Shown: positions 45,295-55,918, counted from the first letter of the stretch. The stretch is 64,000 bases of DNA from Gordonia sp. X0973 (GCF_013348785.1 NZ_CP054691.1:3683034-3747033); one strand, 5' to 3'. Program-made: numbers and translations. Notes: a model not told the origin generated them from the letters alone.

Positions 45295-46380
45295 GTGTCC
45301 TCCGCCCAGCCCTCACCCGCGCCCCGCGACCCCGCGGCGTCGGGATCCAAGCGGCCGGGCCGTATCGAGGCGGCGCCCGAAACGAAGCGAGCGGGCCGGG
45401 TAGAAGGGGCCGGGAGCAGCGCATCTGGCGAATCGGGGGAACGGTTTTCCGGCGGACGTCGCCGGGGGCGGCGTCGGCGCGGACGCGGCGGCTCCGGGAA
45501 ATCGGGTACCACCCAGGCGGCAGCGCAGACACCGTCCACGCGGCACGACGAACGTCACGACGACGAGCCGCGCGCGCCGCGGCCCGGGCCGAAGCCCGTT
45601 GCCGACCCGCCCCTCGAGTCGGACGCGACGCAGCACCACCCCAAGCCCTCCGACCTCGTCGCGGCGGCCGGCAAGCGGGCCAAGACATCCGCCGGTGCCG
45701 GCAAGCAGCGCGGGGATCAACCGCGCGGGGACCGCAACCGTAATCGGTCGCGGACCGCGCCCCGATTGCGGACCATGCGCGAGACCTCGGCCGGCGGTCT
45801 CGTCGTCTCCGACCTCTCCCGTCCGTACGACGAGCTCTCCGCAGTGTTGATCGGGCGCGTCGACCGGCGCGGCCGGATGATGTGGTCGCTTCCCAAGGGG
45901 CATATCGAAACGGGGGAGACCGCGGAGCAAACCGCCATCCGCGAGGTCGCCGAGGAGACCGGGATCAGCGGGTCGGTCGTCGCACCGCTCGGCAAGATCG
46001 ACTACTGGTTCGTCAGCGAGGGCCGGCGCATCCACAAGACGGTCCACCACTATCTCTTGCGCAGCACCGGTGGCGAGCTGTCCGACGCCGACTACGAGGT
46101 CGCCGAGGTGGCCTGGGTGCCGCTGGTCGAGCTTCCCAAGCGGCTCACGTACTCTGACGAACGACGATTGGCCCGGATGGCCGAGGGGGTCATCGCCGAG
46201 TTGACCGCCGATCCGGGCCGCCTCGCGCAGAGCGAAGCAGACAGTATCCGGACCGAGCCGAACGACTATGAGAAAGCCGCAGCCGCACGCAACCAGCGTC
46301 GCAAAGATCCGGTGCCGCCGCCGCCATCCGCGCGCCGGCGACGCCGCCGCGGCCGACGGCCCCCGCCAACGGGTGACTAG
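45295..46380 (+). CDS. NUDIX hydrolase with long basic N-terminal extension (Rv3908-like)
   Basis: A 361-residue protein. The first ~160 residues are low-complexity, Arg/Pro/Ala-rich and probably disordered. The NUDIX domain follows with a complete box from about residue 202 ([10 protein letters not shown] then REVAEETGI). The C-terminus is again Arg-rich. The closest role is MutT4 (Rv3908), a nucleotide-pool or RNA-cap-type pyrophosphohydrolase; the substrate is unknown. GTG 45295 is 6 bases after TAGCAT (leaderless type). The stop overlaps the next start by 8 bases. Confidence 0.88.
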   Translation: MSSAQPSPAPRDPAASGSKRPGRIEAAPETKRAGRVEGAGSSASGESGERFSGGRRRGRRRRGRGGSGKSGTTQAAAQTPSTRHDERHDDEPRAPRPGPKPVADPPLESDATQHHPKPSDLVAAAGKRAKTSAGAGKQRGDQPRGDRNRNRSRTAPRLRTMRETSAGGLVVSDLSRPYDELSAVLIGRVDRRGRMMWSLPKGHIETGETAEQTAIREVAEETGISGSVVAPLGKIDYWFVSEGRRIHKTVHHYLLRSTGGELSDADYEVAEVAWVPLVELPKRLTYSDERRLARMAEGVIAELTADPGRLAQSEADSIRTEPNDYEKAAAARNQRRKDPVPPPPSARRRRRRGRRPPPTGD

Positions 46381-48868
46381 CACGCGCGCCACGGCGATCA
46401 CGGTGCTGCTGTTCCTGGTCGTCCTCGTCACGGCCCCGGGGATGGCGGCCGGGGCGCCGTCGTCGGCACCGCGGACCACCGACCCCGACGGGGTATCGGC
46501 CGTCGTGTCCGTCAACGGGGTCAAGCCGACCGTCGTCACCACCGCCACCGGTCCCACCGTCGTCGTGGCCGGCACCGTCCGCAACACCGGGCACCGCACC
46601 CTGCACACGCCGCTCGTGCGGGTGCAACGCGGACAGCCCGCGCGCCGGGCGGCCGATCTGCGCAGCGAGCTCGCCGCCGACCCCGCGACCTTCGAGATCA
46701 ACGGCGAGTTCCGTCAGATCGCCGACGCGCTGGCGCCCGGGGCAAGCGCGGGGTTCTCCCTGACCATGCCGCTGCACGGCCCGGGCGGGCTGCGCATCAC
46801 CGAGCCGGGTGTGTATCCGCTGCTGGTCAACCTGAACGCCACTCCCGACGACGGCGGACAGGCGCGGGTCGCCGATTCGCGCACCCTCCTGCCCGTCCTC
46901 TCCCTGCCCGCCGACCGCGACCGGGCGCGCAGCTATGCCGCCGACCCCTCCCTCGCCAGCACCGGCCTCGGCCCCGACGGTTCGATCGCCGCCAATACGC
47001 GTGATCCGGCCCGCTTCGCCATGCTGTGGCCGATCGCCGCACCGCCGCAGGCGGTCCCGGGTCGGATCGGCGCGGGTGCCACCGACACGATCGTCCTGGT
47101 CAACGAGAACCTGGCCCGCTCGATGAGCCCCGGCGGGCGGCTGCACAACCTGCTCGACGGTTTGCGCCCGGTGATCTCGGCGCCCGCCGACGATCCGCGC
47201 GCGGTGTTCCGCCGCAGTCTCTGCCTGGCCGTCGACCCCGACCTGCTCGTCACCGTCACGGCGATGACACACGGCTATTCGACCCTCGCCGACGCCCGCA
47301 ACCGGTCCGGTGCCACCAAACCCGGCACCGGACAGGCGCAGGCCTCGGCGTGGCTCGCGGATCTGAAGAAGCTGGCAGCCAAGCAGTGCGTGGTCGCCCT
47401 GCCCTATGCCGGTGCCGACGCCGACGCCCTGCACCGCGTCGGCAACACCGGCCTGACCCGCCTGGCCTTCGACGGCGGTGCCGATCTCGTCGACTCCCTG
47501 CTCGGGGTGGCGAGTATCCGGGGATTGGCGATCCCCGCCGCCGGGACGCTGACGGCCGACGGCGCCGACGAACTCGGCAAGGCCGACCTGACGACGGCCC
47601 TGGTCGGCTCCGATACCGTCGCCCCGCGCGGGCGCAGCGCGGCGTCGGGTCAGTATTCGATCGCCGGGAACCACCTGGCCACCTTCGACCGGCCGATCGG
47701 CGCGGCACTCGGCGCCGCCGGGTCCCGACCCACCACCGGGCCGCTGACGCCGGAAACCCAAGCCGTCGACCTGCGCGACGAATCCCCGGTCAGCCGCCGA
47801 CAGGCCGCGCTCGCCTCACTCGCGTTCCCGGCCATCGCCGTCCCCGACCCCCGCTTCCCCGCGCGTCCGGGCGACCCGCTCCCGGTGGCCGGTCGCAGCT
47901 CCCTGATCGTGCCGCCGGTCTACTGGTCGATCACCCCGGCCGACGCCGTCGACCTCGCCGCCACCGCCGCACTGCTGCTGCAGTCCGGGGCCGCCACCCC
48001 CACACCGATTCCGGGTGTCATCGCCGAGACCGGCCGGGCGACGGCACCCGCGAGTCTTGTCGCCCCCCCGGGCACCGAGACGGCCGACGGGGAGAGTCCG
48101 TGGTGGCTCCCGTCAGCGACCGCGGCCGCGTCGATCAACGGGTCGGCCAATCTCAGCTGGCAGTTGCAGTCGGCGCTCGTGACCCCGGCGGCGGGAGCCA
48201 GCCCGGACCGCTACATGTCCCCGCTGCGCTACGACCTGCTGCGCGGACTTCCCGCACCCGTCCAAGCCGTCACCCCGACGGTCGCACGGGGGGCCCGCGC
48301 CGCCCACGTCACCGCCGTCTCCGACGCGCTAGCCCAGATGCGGAAGTCGGTGACCATCCTCGATCCGGGCGGAAAGTACACGCAGGTCTCCGAGCGCAGC
48401 CCGTTGCTGCTGGTCACACGCAATGAACTCGCCCTGCCCATTCGGGTGAAGATCGACACCACCGCCCCGAACGACTTCGACATCGGCGACGTCGGCGTCA
48501 TCGAGGTACCGGCCCGCGGCACCCGCCAGGTCCAGTTCCCGGCGCAGTCGAAGAGCTCGGAGGCCACCTCGGTGCGCTTCACCCTGGTATCCGCCTCCGG
48601 TGTGCAGCTCGGCGGTGAACCGATCATGCTGTCGGTGAACTCCAACGCCTACGGCAAGCCGCTGTTCGTCGTCACCCTCGTCGCCGCCGGTATCCTCGTG
48701 CTTCTCGTCGCCCGGCGCCTGTGGCACCGGTTCCGCGGCACCCCCGACCCCGCCGACGCCGACCGACCCGAGGCCAGCCCGCAGGACCGGTTCCTCGCCG
48801 GCCGCGACTATTCCTGGCGACATGGCGAAGCAACGCCCCCGAACCCGACTGGTGACACCGATGACTGA
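46373..48868 (+). CDS. Large exported membrane-anchored protein (Rv3909-like)
   Basis: An 831-residue protein of unknown function. It has an N-terminal signal/anchor (residues ~8-27), a large extracytoplasmic region, and a C-terminal membrane helix ([20 protein letters not shown]) before a cytoplasmic tail. Near the end a beta-rich segment ([19 protein letters not shown]) is conserved-looking. GTG 46373 is used; the ATG at 46268 would overlap the NUDIX gene by 113 bases and add a very basic stretch. It lies between NUDIX and murJ as Rv3909 does, suggesting an envelope role. Confidence 0.8.
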   Translation: MTSTRATAITVLLFLVVLVTAPGMAAGAPSSAPRTTDPDGVSAVVSVNGVKPTVVTTATGPTVVVAGTVRNTGHRTLHTPLVRVQRGQPARRAADLRSELAADPATFEINGEFRQIADALAPGASAGFSLTMPLHGPGGLRITEPGVYPLLVNLNATPDDGGQARVADSRTLLPVLSLPADRDRARSYAADPSLASTGLGPDGSIAANTRDPARFAMLWPIAAPPQAVPGRIGAGATDTIVLVNENLARSMSPGGRLHNLLDGLRPVISAPADDPRAVFRRSLCLAVDPDLLVTVTAMTHGYSTLADARNRSGATKPGTGQAQASAWLADLKKLAAKQCVVALPYAGADADALHRVGNTGLTRLAFDGGADLVDSLLGVASIRGLAIPAAGTLTADGADELGKADLTTALVGSDTVAPRGRSAASGQYSIAGNHLATFDRPIGAALGAAGSRPTTGPLTPETQAVDLRDESPVSRRQAALASLAFPAIAVPDPRFPARPGDPLPVAGRSSLIVPPVYWSITPADAVDLAATAALLLQSGAATPTPIPGVIAETGRATAPASLVAPPGTETADGESPWWLPSATAAASINGSANLSWQLQSALVTPAAGASPDRYMSPLRYDLLRGLPAPVQAVTPTVARGARAAHVTAVSDALAQMRKSVTILDPGGKYTQVSERSPLLLVTRNELALPIRVKIDTTAPNDFDIGDVGVIEVPARGTRQVQFPAQSKSSEATSVRFTLVSASGVQLGGEPIMLSVNSNAYGKPLFVVTLVAAGILVLLVARRLWHRFRGTPDPADADRPEASPQDRFLAGRDYSWRHGEATPPNPTGDTDD

Positions 48869-51800
48869 CCATCCCGACGCCGATCCGGAGCTGACCGCGC
48901 CGCCCGGCGGGTTCCGCCCGCTGTCCGGCCCCCTCGCCGATCCGAAGGCCGCGCCGGTGCCGCCGATCGCCGGTCGCGCGCAGCCGCGGCCGATTCCGCC
49001 CCGCCCGCTTCCGCCGCGTTCCTCCGCACCGATCCGACGCGAGCCGGACGACCGGCCGACCGGACGTCCGAGTGCGGCCGGTGACGAGACCTCCGACGCC
49101 GCGGTCGTCCGCACCGGCGGATCCATCGCCCTCGCGACGTTGATCAGCCGCATCACCGGTTTCGTCCGGTCGGTCCTGCTCCTAGCCGTGCTGGTACCTG
49201 CCGCCGCCTCCGCCTTCGGCGTGGCCTACGTGCTCCCCAACATGATCGCCGAGGTCGTCCTCGGCGCCGTGCTGACCGCCATCGTCATCCCCGTCCTGGT
49301 CCGCGCCGAAGCCGAGGACGAGGACGGCGGCGCCGGCTTCATCAATCGAATCTTCACGATCACCCTGGTGGTGCTCTCCGTCGCCACGTTGCTGGCCCTG
49401 GTCGCCGCACCGTTCCTGACCCTGCTGAACGTCGGCTCGCACAGCGAGGTCTCCCGCCCGCTGACCACCGCCTTCGCCTATCTGCTGCTGCCGGAGATCC
49501 TGTTCTACGGGGTCTCGGCGCTGTTCATGGCGATCCTCAACGTGAAGAACGTCTTCAAACCGGGGGCCTGGGCCCCCGTGCTGAACAACATCGTCCAGAT
49601 CGCCACGCTGGTGCTGTTCGTCCTGATGCCCGGCGATCTGACGTTGAACCCGGTCCACCTCAGCGATCCCAAACTCCTCGTCCTCGGCGTGGGCACCACG
49701 CTCGGTGTCGTGGTCCAGGCGGCCGTCCTGCTGCCCTACCTGCGCAAGGCCGGCGTCCGGCTGCGCCTGCAGTGGGGCCTCGACGCCCGTCTGCGCATGT
49801 TCGGCAACATGGCCGCGGCGATCATCGTCTACGTCCTCGCCCTGCAGGTCGGCCTGGTGGTCACCAACCACATCGCGGCCGCCCACGCCGCCTCCGGCCC
49901 CATCATCTACCAAACCCACTGGCAGTTGCTGCAGCTCCCGTACGGGATTTTGGGCGTGACGATCCTGACCGCGCTCATGCCGCGGTTGTCGCGGAACGCC
50001 GCCGCCAAGGACGACTCCGCCGTCGTCGCCGACCTCTCGCTGGCCACCCGACTCACGATGGTGGCCCTCGTCCCGGTCGTCACCTTCATGACCTTCTTCG
50101 GCCCGGCCATCGGCACGGCCGTCTTCTCCTACGGCCGGTTCAACGACAACCACGACCTGCCCGCCCAACTCGGATCGGTGCTCGCCTGGGGCGCCTTCAC
50201 CCTCATCCCCTACGCGATGACCCTGGTGCAGCTGCGCGTCTTCTACGCCCGCGAGGACGCCTGGACCCCGACGGGGATGGTCATCGGCATCACCGGGGTC
50301 AAGGTGGGCGCCTCGCTGCTCGGTCCGGTGCTGTTCGACGACCCGAACCTCATCATCCGATGGCTGGCCCTGTCCAACGGCCTAGGCTACCTCGCCGGGG
50401 CGATCGTCGGGCATTTCCTGCTCCGCTCCCACCTGGGCAACCGCCGCACGTCGGGAACGGCGCGGACCACCGTCATCACCCTGCTCGCCTCGATCGGTGC
50501 CGTCGCCCTGACCTGGGTGCTGGCGCGGTTACTCGGGCTGCGCCGCCTCGGCGACTCCTACGGCACCGCCGGGTGGCTTCTCTACCTGGCGATCACCGCG
50601 ATCGTCGCCCTCGGTCTGGCCTATGCGGTCATGGCCGTCGCGAAGGTGCCCGACGTCGTGGCCATCACCACCATGGCCCGACGCGCGATCGGCAGATTCG
50701 TCCCGGCGCTCGCACCCAAGCCGGACCTGTCGTCGCCGGACGCGGACGACACCACGATGACCGTCGCCTTCCCCAAGATTGGCGCGGACGAATCCCTGCC
50801 CTACTCTGGTCAAGTTGAAGTCGTCCGCCGCTTCGATCGGGGCACATCGACGTGGCGTTCCTATACCGTTCACAGTGGTGGAGCGGCCGGAACGGGCAGC
50901 ATATCTATGCCGCCCCGGACCGACGATCTCGCCGCCCGGCCAAATATGCGCTACCGCAGGAAAGGAATGCCGATTATGAGCGACGGCAAAGACACCGCGG
51001 CCGCCGACGACGCTTCGACGACGGACCAGGCCGCCGACCCGAGCGCTGTCGCCGCGGGGTCCGATTCCGCCGATTCCGGTTCGGACGCGCCGGCCCCGCC
51101 GCCGACGCGAACCGCCCCGCGCGGACCGCGCCTGGTGCCCGGTGCCGCCGTCGCGGGCGGAAGGTATCGCCTCATCTCCAACGCCGGCGGCGCGCGCGGC
51201 CTGCAGTTCTGGCACGCCCGCGACATCAACCTCGATCGCGACGTGGCCCTGACCTTCGTCGACGCCGAGCAGATCGCCGCGCCGACCGCTGCCGGCGAGC
51301 CCGCCGACGCCGACGGTCCCCAGGCGGTGCTGTCGCGCACGCTCCGGATCGGTCATTTGAACTCGGCGGGCGCCGCACGCGTCCTCGACGTCATCCGCGG
51401 CTCGTCCGGCGGCATCATCGTCGCCGAGTGGGTACCCGGCTCCTCGCTGTCCCAGGTGTCGGCCACCGAGCCCTCCCCGCGCGGGGCGGCCCGGGCGGTG
51501 CGCGCCCTCGCCGCCGCCGCCGAAGCGGCCCACCGCACCGGCGGCGCCCTGTCCATCGACAGCCCCGACCGCATTCGCATCTCCACCAACGGCGACGCGG
51601 TCCTCGCCTTCCCCGGCACGCTCGCCGGCGACGACAAGACCTCCGACGTCCGCGGCCTCGGCGCCGTCCTCTACGCCCTGCTCCTCGACCGGTGGCCGCT
51701 GACCGCCGACGGATCGGCGACGACGACCACCAAGCAGGGCTCCGACCTGGTCGGCGGGATGCACCCCGCCCTGCCCGACGACCAGAGCGCCACGCCGATG

Positions 51801-52658
51801 GCCCCCATCGAGCCGCGTCGCGCCCGGCCGCAGATCCCGTTCGAGATCTCCGCCGTCGCGGCCCGCGCGATCTCCGGCGACCAGGGGATCCGGACCGCCG
51901 CGACCATCCAGCACGTGCTGGACCAGGCCACCGTCGCCGACCTGCCGACCACCGCGGTGGCGCCGCTCGATTCCGACGGCAATCCGATTGCCCCGGCCGA
52001 GGCCGCCGAACAGCCGGCCGAAGTCGCGACCGAGACGCCGGTACCGCTGCGGGAGAACAAGCCGTTGCTCGTCGGGTTGGGGATCGCCGCACTCCTCGTC
52101 GTAATCGCGCTGATCATCATGCTCTCGAAGCTCCTCGGCGGTTCTGCGCCGAATTCGGACATCGACGCCATCCTGACGACCAGCTCGGCGACGAACGCCG
52201 ATGCCCCCGGGGCACCGATCCCGCTGCAGACCGTCAGCGTCGTCGACTTCTCCAACCAGCCGCCCGATCCGTCGACGAATGTGACGCATGTGATCAGCGG
52301 CGACACCCCGTCGTGGCAGACCGATCGCTACAAGACGTCCGCGGACTTCGGCGGCCTCAAGCCGGGTATCGGGCTGATGTTCAACCTGGGCGGCAACCGG
52401 ACGGTCCGCTCGGTGACCGTCGCGACCCCCAACCCGGGCTTCCACGTCGAGCTGCGGACCGCACCGGCCGTCGTCACCTCGTTGAATGCCACGACGAAGG
52501 TTGCCGACGGCGATGTCGACACCGGCGCGACCACGATCACCGTGGCGAACCCGAAGTCCTCGCCCTTCCTGCTCGTGTGGATCGATCGGCTGGCGCCCTC
52601 GCAGACGAATTACGGGCAGTACGAGGCCATCGTCCAGAAGATCTCCATGAAGAGCTGA
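48861..52658 (+). CDS. murJ: Lipid II flippase MurJ (MviN) fused to a pseudokinase and an extracellular domain
   Basis: A 1265-residue fusion like Rv3910. A proline-rich N-terminus (1-75) precedes the MurJ domain of about 14 helices (75-610: LISRITGFVRSVLL, YVLPNMIAEVV, PLLMAL-type helices). A linker follows, then a cytoplasmic kinase-like domain (about 758-1010) that lacks a normal catalytic loop and D-F-G, so it is a pseudokinase. A single TM (about 1070-1094) leads to an outer beta-sandwich domain. In mycobacteria the phosphorylated pseudokinase recruits FhaA to brake lipid II export (known for Rv3910). ATG 48861 overlaps the previous stop by 8 bases; GTG 48852 and ATG 48822 are alternatives. 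Confidence 0.92.
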   Translation: MTDHPDADPELTAPPGGFRPLSGPLADPKAAPVPPIAGRAQPRPIPPRPLPPRSSAPIRREPDDRPTGRPSAAGDETSDAAVVRTGGSIALATLISRITGFVRSVLLLAVLVPAAASAFGVAYVLPNMIAEVVLGAVLTAIVIPVLVRAEAEDEDGGAGFINRIFTITLVVLSVATLLALVAAPFLTLLNVGSHSEVSRPLTTAFAYLLLPEILFYGVSALFMAILNVKNVFKPGAWAPVLNNIVQIATLVLFVLMPGDLTLNPVHLSDPKLLVLGVGTTLGVVVQAAVLLPYLRKAGVRLRLQWGLDARLRMFGNMAAAIIVYVLALQVGLVVTNHIAAAHAASGPIIYQTHWQLLQLPYGILGVTILTALMPRLSRNAAAKDDSAVVADLSLATRLTMVALVPVVTFMTFFGPAIGTAVFSYGRFNDNHDLPAQLGSVLAWGAFTLIPYAMTLVQLRVFYAREDAWTPTGMVIGITGVKVGASLLGPVLFDDPNLIIRWLALSNGLGYLAGAIVGHFLLRSHLGNRRTSGTARTTVITLLASIGAVALTWVLARLLGLRRLGDSYGTAGWLLYLAITAIVALGLAYAVMAVAKVPDVVAITTMARRAIGRFVPALAPKPDLSSPDADDTTMTVAFPKIGADESLPYSGQVEVVRRFDRGTSTWRSYTVHSGGAAGTGSISMPPRTDDLAARPNMRYRRKGMPIMSDGKDTAAADDASTTDQAADPSAVAAGSDSADSGSDAPAPPPTRTAPRGPRLVPGAAVAGGRYRLISNAGGARGLQFWHARDINLDRDVALTFVDAEQIAAPTAAGEPADADGPQAVLSRTLRIGHLNSAGAARVLDVIRGSSGGIIVAEWVPGSSLSQVSATEPSPRGAARAVRALAAAAEAAHRTGGALSIDSPDRIRISTNGDAVLAFPGTLAGDDKTSDVRGLGAVLYALLLDRWPLTADGSATTTTKQGSDLVGGMHPALPDDQSATPMAPIEPRRARPQIPFEISAVAARAISGDQGIRTAATIQHVLDQATVADLPTTAVAPLDSDGNPIAPAEAAEQPAEVATETPVPLRENKPLLVGLGIAALLVVIALIIMLSKLLGGSAPNSDIDAILTTSSATNADAPGAPIPLQTVSVVDFSNQPPDPSTNVTHVISGDTPSWQTDRYKTSADFGGLKPGIGLMFNLGGNRTVRSVTVATPNPGFHVELRTAPAVVTSLNATTKVADGDVDTGATTITVANPKSSPFLLVWIDRLAPSQTNYGQYEAIVQKISMKS

Positions 52659-52884
52659 GTTACCCACAGGCTGAGCTCGCCCGCTCACGGCTCCCAACGG
52701 TCCCACTCGTGGATTGACCGGTCCTGAAATCCTTTGTCCCACAACAGATTTCTAGGCTTGACCAGCTGATTCACACTGAATTGTCCTTTGGGATTCTTAA
52801 TGCCGGTTTGTAGTTATCCCCAAGATTGCCCAAACCGCCCAGAATGCCGTCCGAACCGGTCGGCGACTGCTTATTGTCGTGCCT

Positions 52885-53445
52885 ATGAACCGGGGGGATC
52901 TGGAGCATCTCAGCGACGCTCAGCTACTCGAAGCACACGTCGGCGGCCATCGATACGCCTTCACCGCGCTGGTCCGGCGCCATCACGACCGGATGGCCGC
53001 CGTCGCGTACCGCACGATGAATGATCCGCAGGAAGTGCCCGATGCGCTGCAGGACGCCTGGACCAACGCCCACGAGATGGCCGGTCAATTCCGCGCGGAT
53101 TCCCAGGTGTCCAGCTGGCTGCACCGCATCGTCATCAACGCCTGTCTCGACCGCATGCGCCGCTCCCGCGTCCGGGCGGCCAAACTGGTGCCCGAGCTCG
53201 ACACCCAACTGCCCGATCCGAGCGATCACGCGCATGACGTCGACCTCGCCCTGTCCATCAACCGGGCCCTGTGCCTGCTGCCGGAGGACCAACGCCGGGC
53301 GATCCTGCTCGTCGACGTCGAGGGTTATCCGATCGGCGAGGCCGCCGCCCTGCTGGGCGTGCCGACCGGCACCGTCAAGAGCCGCTGCGCCCGTGGGCGG
53401 CTGCGGCTTTCGGTCATTCTGGCGAGCCTGCGCACCCCGGTTTGA
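52885..53445 (+). CDS. sigM: ECF sigma factor SigM
   Basis: A 186-residue ECF sigma factor. Region 2 is HRYAFTALVRRHHDRMAAVA to DALQDAWTNAH, and SWLHRIVINACLDRMRR follows. Region 4 is VEGYPIGEAAALLGVPTGTV with SRCARGRLRL. Position before an anti-sigma gene and trxB-trxC equals Rv3911. ATG 52885 lies 7 bases after TATTGT (leaderless type); GTG 52879 is in frame. The 226 bp upstream contain no other gene. Confidence 0.93.
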   Translation: MNRGDLEHLSDAQLLEAHVGGHRYAFTALVRRHHDRMAAVAYRTMNDPQEVPDALQDAWTNAHEMAGQFRADSQVSSWLHRIVINACLDRMRRSRVRAAKLVPELDTQLPDPSDHAHDVDLALSINRALCLLPEDQRRAILLVDVEGYPIGEAAALLGVPTGTVKSRCARGRLRLSVILASLRTPV

Positions 53446-53548
53446 GTCTTCTCCGGCGTCGACTCCGCCCGGTGTACTTCCCGCCGCTGGTTCTCGGACG
53501 GCGACCTGCGGGAATCCCAAATTCTCTTACCGCGGAGAAGAAGCCAAG

Positions 53549-53574
53549 GGAACCACGCGGGCCTGCGCCGCGTC
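53549..53574 (+). promoter_or_regulatory. SigM-type (ECF) promoter before the anti-sigma gene
   Basis: GGAAC (53549-53553) and CGTC (53571-53574) are separated by 17 bases, matching the mycobacterial SigM pattern GGAAC-N16-18-CGTC. It points at the anti-sigma start 53609, leaving a leader of about 28 bases. This would let SigM raise its own antagonist. Confidence 0.55.
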
Positions 53575-53608
53575 GTACAGTAAGAACAGTTCCGAGGAAA
53601 GCAGGCCG

Positions 53609-54319
53609 ATGTCTCACGTGAGCGACGTGTCCCGGGTGTTTCCGGAGCCGCCATTCGCCCCGGAAGTGATCGCCGATCTCCACGCCGGTGCCCTGGACGA
53701 CGACGTGGCGGCCCACGTGCGGTCCCGACTCCCGCAAGACCCGGCGGCCCAGCAGGTGCTCGAGTCGCTGCAAGCCACCACCGCCGCGCTGAACGGTCTG
53801 CCCGCCCCGGATGTCGTCGTGCCCGAGAGCGTGCGAGCCGCCTCGGAGGAGACCCTCGGCCGACTCGAGGAAGCCGGTCCGGCGCCCACCGAGGAAGCGC
53901 CGGAGGAAGACGTGGCGGGTCCGTCCCGGCGGTTCTCGGCGATCTGGTTGGTCGCGGCCGCGGTCGTCGGGGTGTTCCTCGGCGGGGTACTGGTCGCCGT
54001 CCTGATGGCACCGGGCCAGCTCACCGCCCCGCGCGCCGGCCAGCAGGTCGCCACCGCCGACACCGCGGCGTTGCTCGCCGCGGCCCACGGCCCGCAGAGT
54101 GAGAGCCTGGACGCCAACCGCCTCGCCCGCTGCCTCCTCGCGAACCGATGGGGCGGCAAGGCCGTGGTGGGCGCCGGCTATCTGGACTACCGCGGCGTCC
54201 CGGCACAGGTGATCCTCACCCCGGCGGGTACCCCCGGACGGTTCGACGCCCTGGTGACGACCCGCGACTGCGACGCAGGCAAACCGGGCACGCTCGCCCA
54301 CGCCGTCGTCGGCGAATAG
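53609..54319 (+). CDS. rsmA: Anti-sigma factor for SigM
   Basis: A 236-residue membrane protein with one TM helix (about 110-133). The N-terminal cytoplasmic part (FAPEVIADLHAGALDDDVAAHV) should bind SigM and replaces the usual zinc-binding HCC motif, which is not seen. The outer domain holds two cysteines (RCLLANRWGG and TTRDCDAGKPG) that may form a disulphide. Assignment rests on position after sigM and topology (Rv3912). Start is ATG 53609, 163 bases after sigM. Confidence 0.85.
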   Translation: MSHVSDVSRVFPEPPFAPEVIADLHAGALDDDVAAHVRSRLPQDPAAQQVLESLQATTAALNGLPAPDVVVPESVRAASEETLGRLEEAGPAPTEEAPEEDVAGPSRRFSAIWLVAAAVVGVFLGGVLVAVLMAPGQLTAPRAGQQVATADTAALLAAAHGPQSESLDANRLARCLLANRWGGKAVVGAGYLDYRGVPAQVILTPAGTPGRFDALVTTRDCDAGKPGTLAHAVVGE

Positions 54320-54352
54320 TCTTTCGAATATCGGCGGCTGCCGACCGGGCGT

Positions 54353-54378
54353 GGAACAACGCGGCCTACCCTTGTGTT
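54353..54378 (+). promoter_or_regulatory. SigH/SigR-type promoter of trxB-trxC
   Basis: GGAACA (54353-54358), 17 bases, then GTT (54376-54378): the oxidative/heat-stress sigma pattern GGAA-N17-18-GTT. It points at trxB 54417 with about 30 bases of leader. The mycobacterial trxB2-trxC genes are known SigH targets. Confidence 0.65.
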
Positions 54379-54416
54379 GAGCCATCCAGAGCCTGTTACA
54401 CCGAAGAAGGACAACC

Positions 54417-55394
54417 GTGAGCACCAGTTCCGACGACACCATCGCCGACGTGATCATCGTCGGCTCCGGCCCGGCCGGATACACCGCCGCGATCTATGCC
54501 GCGCGGGCCGAATTGTCGCCGATCGTCTTCGAGGGCACCCAGTTCGGCGGCGAGTTGATGACGACCACCGAGGTGGAGAACTTCCCCGGCTTCCGCGCGG
54601 GCATCCAGGGCCCCGATCTGATGGACGAGATGCGCGAGCAGGCGCTGCGTTTCGGCGCCGACCTGCGCATGGAGGATGTCGACACAATCCGCCTCGACGG
54701 CGAGATCAAAGAGGTCGAGGTCGGCGGGGAGGTGTACCGCAGCAAGGCGATCATCTTGGCGATGGGCGCGGCGGCACGATACCTGGGCCTCGACGACGAG
54801 CAGCGCCTCCTCGGCCGCGGCGTCTCGGCCTGCGCCACCTGCGACGGCTTCTTCTTCAAGGACAACGAGATCGCCGTCATCGGCGGCGGCGATTCGGCGA
54901 TGGAGGAGGCGACCTTCCTCACCAAGTTCGCCACCAAGGTGTACCTGATCCACCGGCGCGACGAATTCCGCGCGTCGCGGATCATGCTCGACCGCGCGCG
55001 CAACAACCCCAAGATCGAATTCATCACCAACACGGCCGTCGACAAGATCGTCGGCGACGACTCGGTGACCGGCCTGGTGCTGTCGGACACCCGCACCGGC
55101 GAGACGCGCGATCTGCCGGTGACCGGCATGTTCGTGGCCATCGGCCATGATCCGCGCAGCGAATTGGTCGCCGGCCAGGTCGACCGCGACGAGGCCGGCT
55201 ACGTGCTCACCGAGGGCCGCAGCAGCTACACCTCGGTCCCCGGGGTGTTCGCGGCCGGCGACCTCGTCGACCACACCTACCGACAGGCGATCACCGCCGC
55301 CGGCAGCGGCTGTGCGGCGGCGATCGATGCCGAGCGCTGGCTGGCCGATCGCGCCGCCGAACCGACCAAGCAGGCCGCGGCCGCACAATCCTGA
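54417..55394 (+). CDS. trxB: Thioredoxin reductase
   Basis: Reduces thioredoxin with NADPH. The 325 residues have the FAD motif [19 protein letters not shown], the redox pair C139-A-T-C142 and the NADPH motif [16 protein letters not shown]. The C-terminal FAD segment [20 protein letters not shown] closes the protein. Start is GTG 54417 with AGAAGGACA upstream. It forms an operon with trxC 35 bases downstream, probably led by the SigH-type promoter at 54353. Confidence 0.97.
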   Translation: MSTSSDDTIADVIIVGSGPAGYTAAIYAARAELSPIVFEGTQFGGELMTTTEVENFPGFRAGIQGPDLMDEMREQALRFGADLRMEDVDTIRLDGEIKEVEVGGEVYRSKAIILAMGAAARYLGLDDEQRLLGRGVSACATCDGFFFKDNEIAVIGGGDSAMEEATFLTKFATKVYLIHRRDEFRASRIMLDRARNNPKIEFITNTAVDKIVGDDSVTGLVLSDTRTGETRDLPVTGMFVAIGHDPRSELVAGQVDRDEAGYVLTEGRSSYTSVPGVFAAGDLVDHTYRQAITAAGSGCAAAIDAERWLADRAAEPTKQAAAAQS

Positions 55395-55429
55395 CCCTCC
55401 CAACCATCCCCGACCGAAGGAGCCACCCA

Positions 55430-55765
55430 ATGGGCGCCCACACCACCGATGTCACCGATGCCTCGTTCGCCACGGACGTGCTCGGCTCGGACAAGCCCGT
55501 CCTCGTCGACTTCTGGGCCACCTGGTGCGGACCGTGCAAGATGGTCGCACCCGTCCTCGAGGAGATCGCCCGCGACAACGGCGACAAGCTGACCGTCGCG
55601 AAGATCGACGTCGACGCCAACCCCGGCGTCGCGCGCGACTACGAGATCATGTCCATCCCCACGATGAAGCTCTTCTCCGGCGGTGAGGTGGTCAAGACCA
55701 TCGTCGGCGCCAAGGGCAAGGCGGCGCTGCTGCGCGAACTCGACTCGGTCATCAACCCGTCCTGA
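55430..55765 (+). CDS. trxC: Thioredoxin
   Basis: A 111-residue thioredoxin with active site W-C33-G-P-C36 (DFWATWCGPCKMVAP), the cis-Pro loop MSIPTMKLF and GAKGKAALL near the end. It is reduced by the preceding TrxB. AGGAG lies upstream of ATG 55430. Position corresponds to Rv3914. Confidence 0.97.
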   Translation: MGAHTTDVTDASFATDVLGSDKPVLVDFWATWCGPCKMVAPVLEEIARDNGDKLTVAKIDVDANPGVARDYEIMSIPTMKLFSGGEVVKTIVGAKGKAALLRELDSVINPS

Positions 55766-55918
55766 CCGGCGAGTCAACTGACGTGCATCGTGCATTTGTG
55801 TTGTCCGAGATCAACCTGACACAATTGTCGATGCCCGGCGCGCAGGATTGCGCTGGGACGTTGTCGGTGAGCGCCCCGTGTCCGATGGGGTTGTCACGCC
55901 GGGGTGAGGAGTAAGTCG

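Noticed and set aside
46268..46372. Upstream ATG extension of the Rv3909-like gene
   Set aside because: It would overlap the NUDIX gene by 113 bases and place a very basic stretch before the signal anchor; GTG 46373 is more natural.
52853..52881. ECF-type promoter (GAACC then TGTCG) in front of sigM
   Set aside because: The -35 is incomplete and the -10 would overlap the start codon; the TATTGT leaderless arrangement explains the start better.
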